Source: Liquidambar formosana (taxonomy: Eukaryota; Streptophyta; Magnoliopsida; Saxifragales; Altingiaceae). Taken from it: a stretch of 64,000 nt of DNA. The stretch's first letter is position 1. Every line of letters begins with the position of its first letter. A program made the translations under genes and the position numbers. Under the pieces are notes generated by a model that ran no database searches, was not told where the DNA came from, and saw only the letters and a program-made list of their open reading frames with translations. The stretch covers positions 24,208,375 to 24,272,374 of the forward strand of contig CM077827.1 of assembly GCA_039720395.1 (NCBI GenBank). The letters are read 5' to 3'. This document shows positions 13,001 to 24,300 of the stretch, piece by piece.

Positions 13001-14400
13001 CAAGCCTAACAACAACATATTATCTCTCACAGTTTCACGCAAGACACCCTCTCTTCCCCTCTCCATCTCTTCTCTCTTTCACTCTAATATCTCTCTCTAA
13101 TCCCGTCTACTCTTTCATTCTCTAATCTCGATCTATTTTCTCCAATGGGTGATCATGGATGAATGATAGTTTGGTCGTATATATAGAGAAAGACATATTT
13201 AATAGTATAACTAATGAGGTTATCATTCAACACTTTCACAATATGAAGAAACATCGAGAACAATTGTAAAGGTTTTGCTTCTTGAATAGAATAAATATCA
13301 ATGAATACTTATGTTTTGTGTTTATTTTTAGTTGAAAAATTTTCTTTGATGATGTTATAGGAAATTGGGGAAAGGAAATTTATAAACGGTTATAGTCACT
13401 TAATTTCATTATTTTATAAAATTAAAATAAAATTCTGATAGCAAGCTAAAAGTCGCCCCCATTAAAGTAAAATGCTAGCTCCGCCACTATCTTCCTATCA
13501 TGCCAATCCATCCTATCCAAGCAATATTCTGTAAAACCGTACATCGCCATCTCATTTCCCTCAACCTTAAGCTTCAAGCTTTTCCTTGTCTATTCAGCAG
13601 AATAAAATCAAACAATATGGCTCCTTACACCGGTGCAGTCATTGGTTTACATTAGCCAAATTTCACCAATTTTGTACCTCCAACTCCTCATTGAAGAAAT
13701 TCATTTCTAAATTCTAATGCAACATTTGTCTTTCCAAACATCCATCATAACATCCTCACAAGACGATGTTATTTCTGGAGTGCCGGCATACCATAAATAG
13801 ATTCACGGCTTGGAAAAGTACTAGAAATCAAACCACAAGTCCACAACCACGTGTAAAGTAGGAGGTAAAGTGGTAAACCAGTCTCTAGAACCAAAGCTTG
13901 GAAGCACTAAAATTATGGATACAAATGCCAAGCCTTAAAGGAGGGATTAATCATTAGTGCACTTCCACACAATATAAGACCACAACATTGATGGTGATCC
14001 CAAAGTCATAATTGATAGTATTACATATAAACCTTTTCACCAATGAAAATTCAAATCTTATTGTTAAACTCCTACCAAAGTTAAATTTAGTCACTATTAA
14101 CCATATCTAATGGGAAGAAAACCGAAACATCAGCCAATGCTGATCACTGAAAGATGGAAAGATATGTTACTCTAAGTAGACCCATCCTATCAGTTTGTAT
14201 TCCAAATAAGCACATTTATGGAGCTACTTTACTGAAATGTATTTCCTTGATTTAACTTTAGAAAAAATTTAGTCTGTCAAAAAATTAACAAAAAAGAATG
14301 ATTGCATTTAGTGTAAAAAATGAGTCAGGAAAAAATAAATAGGGCAGGCTCATAACATCACCAATGACCAAATTAACACTGCAGTCGTATTACCTGTATG
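13001..14400. other. 3' flank of the SEC24 gene; no other gene
   Basis: No second coding region was recognised. The SEC24 3'UTR must lie within the part nearest 14400, but no confident polyadenylation site could be chosen. A GT donor-like site (CAGGTAATAC on the minus strand near 14396) just after the stop could start a 3'UTR intron. Confidence 0.4.
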
Positions 14401-17400
14401 CTATGCAGTTTGCTGGACTTGCCGATGTATTTGCAGAATCCAATCAGCATAGCCATTGGTACCTCCAATCTGGTCCTCAACAAGGTTGGTGAGTAGAAAG
14501 AATCCTTCCCTAGGTTGCTCACCTTGCCTTACAAGATGACACAGCTGATAATATGAAGGGTCACTTTCTCTAAATTTCTTAAGTAACCCCATTAGCTTCC
14601 TTGACATTTCACTATCCTGCTCACAAAGGCTAACCTGATTTCCAGGAGTAAAAAATACACAGCCCATCAGAGTAGGTCAATTACAGCCTGACTGAAAAAC
14701 AGCAGGTAAGGGAAAATCCAATATAGAAAAAGAGAAAAAAGGCAACACAAACAAACACAGAGTGTCTTGCCAAAAAAATAAACAATTAAATAAAGGCAAT
14801 AATACAAATTTGTGATTACTATGAAATATTCCGACAAAATTCAACCACAGGTAGAGCATGCTGAAACATCTAACTCAGAAGTTAAAACACACTCAGAATA
14901 ATACTCAGTAGAATAAGTAGCAAAAAGAGAGACTAGATCAAAAAGGAGTTTATAATTTTTTATTTTATTTTTTGATAGGCAAAGGAGTTTATAATTTCAA
15001 TTCATCCAAACACAAGAAGTTATCTCACTAGAATTTTACATTCAAAATCAGAATGAATGTGAAAGGTTAAGAAGATAAATAAGCAGTGAGTTCTCAGTTT
15101 TCTCCCTTTCTTTTCAATAAAACTTTTATTAGTTCAAGTTTTCTTCCTCTCTTCAATAAAATTTGTATTAGTTTTCAGTGACCTTAGCACGGCCTGAGGG
15201 TTTACAGACTCTATATATACAGTCTTTGATACATTCCCTCTCAATAAATGCTTTTGAGTTAACATCAACAATGTTTATTTATTCTTTTCTCATTGCAAAT
15301 TACATATTCAATCCACAATAATTGACAAAAATAATTTAAAAAAATCCCGTGTGACCAGCATGAATCTCAAATCTTGAGAATTTGAACATCTCAAAACTCT
15401 GCAACTTTGGGAGTTAGATACCCTTGACTAACAAATGGTACCTTCTTGAGTTTTCAAGTTTGCTTAAAGTTCACTCATAACATACCTTACAATATAGGAA
15501 TGGTTTCGCAAATTTTTCAAATTTTAGCTTAACAATTGGAATAGAGGAGCGAGATTCAAAAAATGTCATAATGGGCATTTAGAGCTGTAAATGGTCCCTA
15601 AAGGCTCATAAATATTATTGATAACAAATTTTTATTTATTTAACCATGATAATCTACACAGTCATGCAGATTGTGCAAATAGCCTGACTATTGACAAGTT
15701 GGTTAAAATGAGGTGGGAGCTCCCTAATAGATGCATAATGTGTAAGGAAGCGGTGGAATTGGTGGACCATCTCTTCATTCATTGTGGGGTAGCAAGGGGC
15801 TTATGGGAGCTTATATTCCATCTTTTTGGTATCAAATGGGTTTTGCCTTGTTCTAATCATGATTTGATTTCGGGTTGGTGGATTAAAGGTATACGGAAAG
15901 AAACCAAAACCGTTTGGAGGATGGTTCCTCATGCTCTTTTATGCTCATTTGGAAAGAACATAACTTGAGAACTTTTGAAGAAGAGGAATCATCTTTTGTG
16001 GAGCTCAAATCTTCTTTGGTCAAAGCTCTTTTTTGGTGGTCAAGTAATTATATGGGTGGGAATTACCCTTCTTTTTTAGATTTTGTCGACTCCCTGTGTA
16101 CGTAATTGTTATGGGGGTTGATTTTTTTCTTTTTTTTTTTTTTTTTTTCCTTTTTATGGGCTCTTTTTTATTATGAAATCCATTTTATTCTCTTGTATAT
16201 GTCTCATGTACGAGGGTCTAATCCCTTCATTTCTTTTCTAATACAATCATTTACCTTATCAAAAAAAAAAAAAAAACTTTTGGAAAATGTTCTCTTTCAA
16301 TTTGAGTGATTTAGAAAGTTTGATGATCAACCACCAGATATTCTAATATTTTGATTTCCGCACAATAAAAAATTGATGACAAAAGCTGAAATAAACCTTG
16401 ATATTAATTGGTTTTCCTACCACATCGGAGTTATATATAGCTTCCATGTTTTTTGATGAAGATATATAGCTACCATATTTTTTTACCATAGAATCATTCC
16501 ATTTAGTGCTAACTGCTAAGTACAACAGCCTAACTTACAATAAAAAACCACTTCAAGTTTAGCTCTTTTGTTTTCAAGTCAGGCATAATGACATGCATGC
16601 TTGTTGAACAATGACACCCAAATCACAGTTCTCATATTTTGAAAGCACCATGTAGATGCTTCTTATCCATATCAACAAAATATAAAACCCATGTCAGTGT
16701 CCTTTTTACACAGATTATGCGTAAAACTTAAGATGATCACAAAAAGTGGACGTAAGATATTTAAGTACTTAACATTCAGAAATTTTAAAGCTATTTGGTG
16801 TAGACTGTAGCAATGAAAGAACATACCCTTGTTAAATCCCCAGCGAAGTCTACCCCAAGTAGGTTCATAGCTATATCAGGGGAAAGCATTCTGCCAAACC
16901 ATATTACAAAGCGGAAACCATCATCATATATGTAAAGGCCTCTGGAATCCAAGCTCTCAGCAGCCAAAGGTAACCTTTTAAAGATGTTTTTAAACTCGTC
17001 AACCTGAGCAGATCCCTGTAAATATGATAGGTGGATGCTGTTTATGGGTTCACAAAATCAACATAATTAATAAAGAAACTCAAATACAAGAAATTTCTTA
17101 CCTTTGTTAGATACTCATCAATCCGAATCAAACTAGGATATAGAAGCTTCAACAATCCTTTGACAGGTAAAGCCATCATAGTGTATCCAGCTGCACAGCG
17201 TTCATCGAGCTGAGCATCAGCATACCCTCCACGGAGAGGTGTTGATTTACATAGTGCCAATCCATATAAAGGCAAAAACTTCAGAGACTCTGGATATATC
17301 ATCCTGCCTCCCAAACGATGCTGCACAGCATAGAGATTTCGATATTCTCTGAGAGCTTTGACAATCCTAGATTGCACAGAGTTTCTTGCATCTTCCAGCT

Positions 17401-18469
17401 TATGAGACAAAGTTTTCTCAATTGCTGCAGATGATTTTTCAGTTCATTATTAGAGAAGATAAAACCCATTTCAAGATTATATTTTGAAACTTATAACTAG
17501 ATAGGTTTTTAAATATATAGCCTTACCTAGCCTACAAAACAAAGAAACAATTGCACCAGTATCAGCATGGCGATACATCTCCCCCAGATCTGTAACAACT
17601 GGTGCAGCTGCCGTGTGTACTCTGATACGCCTTTCTCCAGAAGATGAAGTGTATCTTTTAAATGTTAAGAAATTTTTTCACTCCAACAACAAATTATTCT
17701 ATTGAAAGAGAGAAAGATAACGAGAATGGAAAAAATTTCCTTAACTCCTTCACAAAGCAGTAAACAGAATAAAATAAAAGACTTATCTCAATGAGGCAAA
17801 AACAAACAAAACAAATCAGGATGATAAAATGTGATGATGTAAGTCTTATCCTATATCACCCCCGTCTTAGCCAGAAAGTCTGCCTCTGACAACATTTCCC
17901 AAAGATCCAACAAGAATCAAGAAGTCAAAAATCTGAAAAATGTAGAACTAATGAAACTCCTTCCACAATGTTGAAAATCAAAGATAAAGGGGAAATAAGG
18001 GGCCATGATAAGAAAACTCAGAGAATACTGAAGGAAAGATTCTATATATACGAAAATGCTCACCTGTGCAACGCCACGCATGTGTTTTTGTGCATGACGC
18101 AAATCGCTTCCGTTGATCATGTGCATGTGCGCGTGTGCGTTAGGTCGTTAGCGTCACATCATATGCACAAGATCAACAGCTCCAATCTGCGTCATGCATG
18201 AAATTTTCTGCGACACATCACACAGGTGAACAAAACCCCTTTATATATATGCATATATATATGGGTTTTCTTAACGTGCACATGTTAAGCTGCAATTAAT
18301 GTCCCACTCATTGCATTGGAAATGATGAAAATGCATTGTAAATGGTAAAATTTGCTTGGAAAAATGTGAAAATGCTTGAAAAACTGTGAAAACAAATTTT
18401 TTCATGCAATAATTGGGTTACTAATTGTAGCTTAAAATGTGCCCTTAGGGCACACAGTTAAGAAAACCC

Positions 18470-18506
<37 letters not shown>

Positions 18507-19049
18507 GAATCATTTTCATGCCTAACATAGGGAACTCTGACTAAAATTATCTTCCACAGTATCTAGGTTTAGGAAATCTCACCAGAAACACCTCAATGGA
18601 GGTTCCATTTTGCCAAACTTGGAAGTGGGGAGCCCATCTATGGACCATTGTATTTAATCTTTTTATTTTTTATATTTTATATTTTATTTTCTCTGTGTTT
18701 TGTTTCATAGGTGGACTTCTTGTCCCCCTTTTGTACTTCTCTCTCTCTATTTAATGTTATGAGGTTTTGTTGCTGATCAAAAAAAATTGTGGAGGCTCTA
18801 TTGACCAACTAACTAAAGTCCCTTTCATACATATACATATACATATACACATATACATAAGCATATACACATATACATAAGCATATACATATACATACAT
18901 ATATACATATACATATACATATATATATGTATATGTATATGTGTATATGTATACGTATATGTATATATATATGTATGCATATGTATATGTATATGTGTAT
19001 ATGTATATGTATATATGTATATGCTTATGTGTATATGTATATGTATATG

Positions 19050-19082
<33 letters not shown>

Positions 19083-20332
19083 GTATATGTATATGTATAT
19101 ATGTATGTATGTATTCACATTTTATTAGGGTTAATCAAGTAAATTTTTGCTTCAGGAAAAAATCAATTGTTACGAAAAGTATAAACACATAATACACATA
19201 CGTAGATCCATATAAATAAATGTGTGTGTGTGTGTGTGTGTGTATACAAACACGCGTTGAATTAAGATGCAGATCTTCTATCATCAGACATTACCACTAG
19301 GAATTTGTTTATAAATGAATTAAAGGATACAGCAGAGCAACTTGGAAATATACAGTTTGAGTTGTCAGTAATGTCTCTTCAAGAGACATCTGCATCGCGA
19401 AAGCTTTATCACAGTCTACAGCTGGCAGTGCTAATAAATCAGTGGACCTTAGCATAAAGTTCCCATGATAAGATGTAAACCGCACACCTAGAAAGTAGAT
19501 GAACAAGAACTAAAGCTTTGAGTATCTAAAATAGAAACCCAAAAATTTTCTTAGAAAGCTAAAATAACTAGAAAAAAATAAGCTAGACCTGTCAACAGAT
19601 TGGATTCAGACTGGATTAAGGTATATACAAATCCAATCCATTAATAACTCCAATCTCATCTGATCCAATAATCTGATGGATTAATAACATACAATAATCC
19701 ATTAGCTTTGGATATCCAATACACTCTAATAATCTTGCAAAATGTATAGTTAACAAAAAATGGAAATGAATTTTAAGAGAGAAAGAGAACAATTTAATTT
19801 TTTATAATTTTAAGAAAGATAGTTTTAATTTGAGAATAAATTTCGATATTTTGCAAGACTACAATATATAATCTAATTTATTTTAATGTAGTGTTTTCTA
19901 CCCAAAAAAAAAAAAAACATTCATCTTTGGTAAACTAACAATGAATAAAATATATAATCTAATATATTATTTGATTTATTGGATTGGATTAGGCAATATC
20001 CATATTTGATTTGTTAACTAACCGATTATCGGGTTCAGATTGTTAATGGATCACAATTCTTCTACCATATCCAAATTATCAGATCGGATTTGAATCAGAT
20101 TCGGATCAAAATACTATCCATTGACAGGTCTACAATAAGCGTGATAGCAGAGAGAGTCAAGGGTTATCAGGAATGCACTGACCTTTTCCACATCTTATGC
20201 GCATGACAGCTTCCCAGGCAGTTTCCCTCGTAAGATCTCTGGCTAACTCATGCCTCAACCTCTCTTTGTGAATGGCTGACTGGAAGCTTGGGTAGTAATA
20301 CACCTGACCGCCAGTATATTTTGCCAGAGTTC
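14401..20332 (-). CDS. SEC24A: SEC24 C-terminal exons (beta-sandwich, helical, gelsolin)
   Basis: Exons 20332-20183, 19487-19331, 17654-17527, 17424-17102, 17015-16827 and 14634-14401. Landmarks are [79 protein letters not shown] and finally [20 protein letters not shown] with the [12 protein letters not shown] tail. The junction between the second and third of these (donor CTGCT|GTATCC at 19330, acceptor TTAAAAG|ATAC at 17655) is weak in consensus but is the only one that preserves frame and the conserved LLYT.SSGERRI sequence. Confidence 0.87.
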
Positions 20333-21317
20333 CTATATAGAAACATAGAATTTAATATGAAAGATATCACTTTGTAATAGAAAAGAGGTCACTTATAATT
20401 CAAATAGCATGCAAAATGATGAACCAATTATTCTAAACTTCTGTAGCTGACGAAATAGGAATTTTATTTAGAAGAACATTATTAAAATAATGGAAACAAT
20501 ATAATATTAGTAAAGACTGAAAAAGTGTATTTTCAATTTTACAAAAAAAAAAAAATAGTGTTCCTTACATAATCAGTACACATTTCATAACCATTAACTA
20601 ATTTAACAACAGGCATGCTGCATTTGAGCTTCAAACCAAAAATTTGGATACTTAACACTATCAGTACACCCCAGTACAAGAATACTTGTCTAAGACCCAC
20701 CAACAAACAAAGTCATAAAGGTATAAGAATATATTCTACACCAAGATTGTGATAATCAGGTAAATGAGAAGCGTCTGACTTGAAAACAAAATTTTGTTTC
20801 CCAGAATCTAAATAATCGAGTAAAACCAGACAGCCAAGATAATCTGATCATGCAAATATATTGAGTAGACATCTTAAAATCACAGTTAAATGCCATAAAC
20901 AACATAAAGGCACAGTAATAACACACTCAATCATAAAGACAGTAGTACATAACATGAAAAAGTGCAAACATAACGTCCACAAACATCAATCAAAGACTTT
21001 TTGATCGTCAATTTCAATCTGAAATGTGGTCCCAATCAGTGAAACATGGAGTAAGCTCAAAACTATAAAAATTTACCTAGGGAGGCTATATCAGTGTACT
21101 TGTCACTGAATGCATAAATGTTCACCCCTATCTGGTACTTAGTAAAATCGGCAGCCATTTGCTTATAGAATGGATCTTCAGGTATTCTTAACGCATGTTC
21201 TTTATCTGTTCCGTAAACACGAAGATCATCTCCACGCAACCTTAAGCGGCCAACACCAAGAGATGGCAGTGTATTCTGGAAAATCAACAATTTACCCCCA
21301 AGTTGGCTCTGTGTGGG

Positions 21318-21356
<39 letters not shown>

Positions 21357-24300
21357 AATACAAAGCAACTGAACAGCCAAACTACTTCAAGTAGACACAA
21401 AGGGGTAACTTAATGATCAGATTATTCTGGAATGGCAGAGCTGATCTACAAACTTAAAAAAAGAACTCCTCAATAGGCAAAGATTAAGAAAGTAACACAC
21501 CATAACCATAAATGCCGCCTTAAGAGCAGGCCCAAAAGCAGATTCCAAATTCACATTGTCCTGAAACATGGAGGGTAAGCTATCAAGGAACGTCTCCACC
21601 ACACTTCTCGATTCGGACAAGTTGACAAGAAGATCATCTGGCAGTGGAACAAATATATCATCCAGATCTGAGACCACCATCATTTGAGGCTGTGTCAAGG
21701 ATGACTGGTACAGGCAAAACCGACAAGTTATTCAGTATGTAATAAGGATGAAGGCATATTAATATGAAAGTCCCATATAACCAGTAGTAATATGAATTTC
21801 TTGCCTTCATATTATAAAAATGTATCGTGCTGTCAAAAGTTATGAACCCAATCTGTGTTCTGGGGAAGCCAGGCAGCTCATCCAAACATGACCTAATAGT
21901 TTGTGCCACAATCTGCAAGAGAATGTTTGGAGGTCAAAATGAATTCAAATCATGGCAAAAATAAAAAAATAAAAAAAATACATGCAGGCCCTAATCATTA
22001 ATCAGATCGATATAAATTCAAATTATGCCAAACAAATAACTGCACCAATAGGTAAGACTGATTTGATTCAAGCTGAGGGTATAATAAAAGATGAGAGAAC
22101 GAGGTTTAAGACTGTTCAGCCATGTACAATGAAGACCAGTTAATTGCACAAGTACAACCGAGTAATTTGACTCAAGTTGAAGGCACCAAGAGGACAAGAG
22201 TGGACCTAAAAAGGAAAAAAAAATACTTGGCTACTTACAGTGGAGGAGGAGCTCCTCTTTACCTCCACTCACTTTCCACCATGTCTCCAAAAAAGTTAAT
22301 AAGAATTGATAGTGTGCATGTTGTCCCCAAGTTTATGTGATTATGAACACGTGTCCATGTATCCGGCTGTATCTGTCCACATATCCATGTATTTGTATCT
22401 ATGTGTCCATGTTTTATTCTAATTAACTATGACACAGCAAAACAAGAGTGCATGTCCATGTATCCGGCTGTCTGTGTCCACATATCCATGTGTTTGTATC
22501 TATGTGTCCATGTTTTATTTTAATTAACTATGACACAGCAAAACATGAGTGGGGAGTAAGGAGAGTTCCTCCACTGTAAAGAGCCAAGTATTTTCCTTGT
22601 GGAAGAGAGAGAGAGGGAGGGGGGGGGCATGGGTACAAGCAGTACAGAAAGACATGATTGCCAAGTGAGGGTATGTGATGCGGATGAAATTTATACTGGT
22701 TTGCAAAGGTTATCTGGACCCACCGATGCAACAATCACCCCACCATAGGTGGCACATGAAGAAGAAGGTCTCTCATGGGTGTAAGGTTGAACCATGTTAG
22801 TTCAAGCCTCCTTGAATTTTTTTAAAAATACAATAATTTCAGCTTTAGGGGTATTTTGGTAATTTTACAGATTTGGGTTTGTTTGGTAGTCAAGTTAGCA
22901 GGCATTTAGTCAATTCCCATCCTTGTTAGGAATTAATTGAGTCCTTTTTATAATTTAGAAAGTCTTCTTTTACAAGAAATTTCCTATTCCAAAAAGTTTC
23001 CATTTTCTTGGACTTTCTAATTTCCAATAGTTTCTATTATTTAGAGTTTCTACTTTAAGTCTTATTTAGTTACTAAGAAGTCTTTTGATTATTTTAAGTA
23101 GGTGTCCTCATTTAAAAGTAAGAGTCATTGGTTGACGAGTAATAGAATTTAGAAAGTGAGTCCTTATTTGACAAGAGTCCTCTATATAAGCAAGGCTTGT
23201 AAACACAATTACAACAATTGATTAATGAAATTTTCTATAGCTTTTGCTATAATTAATGGTAGACTCCATTAATCTTCTTTTAGGTGAGACTCCTAAAAAC
23301 CTTTAATGAGACTCCAATGTCTATCTAATTCTTCTTCTTCTTCTTCTTAATTTCATTTACAACACTTCTGTAATTTATTTTTATCTACATCTAACCCCTC
23401 ACCGCCTCAATTAACCCTATAATCCCTACCATCACCATAAACAGATAAACCCTAACCCTACCTTTCCATACACTTCACCATTGAAAAACCTTAAAATACC
23501 CACTATGTCCAGAATTTCCAAAAACCTTATCTTCTGATTTTACCTCATATTCACCCTTAATCCCTCAGTCCTTCACCAAATCAACCTTTATTCGATCCAT
23601 AAACCCTAATACCACCACCTGTTTCATAATATCTATAGAACCCAAGGTTTTAGCCCACCTAAGCTTGATTATAGGAAACCTTAATCTGTACTTTAAGTGT
23701 TGTCCTACACCAGTATGGCTCTAAATAGAGCTGAATGGAAAAATACATGTAGCCGACCCCAAGTAATAAGAATTTAAGGCTTTTTAACTTGAGTTGAGTA
23801 TCAAAGAATGAAAAAAAAAAATAAAAAATTACAGCATCAGCCTTGTTAGGGGAAGATATACAATTACTTTGATGAGGTAAATACAACAAAGCTACCCATT
23901 CTGGTCACCCTAATCAATCTACCATTTGCCCAAGAAGTGTGCCCATACAATAGTGTTTCAAGCATAACATTCCCAAAGTTTAAAGGTTGCAAATGAATGG
24001 CATTGCACTGGCGTTATACAATGCAATATGAGTTGCTGCATGATATACTACTTATCTGGAAGTGCTTACCTCAACCATACCACTTCTAACTGCAGATAGC
24101 GATACGTCGATGAGGAAAAAATAGAGTGGTGGCATTGGAGGTCGCACCATGTATTCAGTGGGAGCTACAAATTCCACACTACCCTTAGTAAGCTCAGGCC
24201 GTTGATCCAAATCAATTCTTCTCCCACTGGCATCCAAATGGGCAAAATAATCACCCGAAACTGAACAAGATAGTTGAAATTGATCAGCATTTATGTCTTG

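Larger units (their letters stand above)
14635..16826 (-). other. SEC24 last intron (2.2 kb) carrying LINE debris
   Basis: Donor GTATGT at 16826, acceptor AATCAG ending at 14635. It contains the antisense LINE fragment (about 15660-16276) and the 22-bp LINE-tail micro-insertion (14960-14981). The rest shows no further recognisable element. Confidence 0.8.
17655..19330 (-). other. SEC24 intron (1.7 kb) with three hairpin-prone segments
   Basis: Lies between coding exons 19487-19331 and 17654-17527. It holds an imperfect inverted repeat (18061-18228), a MITE-like element (18263-18469), a (CA)n run (about 18474-18503), a LINE 3'UTR-like fragment (about 18640-18786) and a TACATA/TATGTA palindrome (18827-19114). 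A (GT)n run is at about 19220-19243. Confidence 0.75.

Noticed and set aside
18825..19192. Several open frames of Met/Tyr/Ile/Cys repeats on both strands
   Set aside because: They are translations of the TACATA/TATGTA microsatellite and have no coding signal.
18474..19243. CRISPR-like or array-like direct repeats
   Set aside because: These are dinucleotide and hexanucleotide microsatellites without unique spacers, and the genome is a plant.
23440..23470. Telomere-like AACCCTAACCCT
   Set aside because: Only two units; too short for an interstitial telomere repeat.
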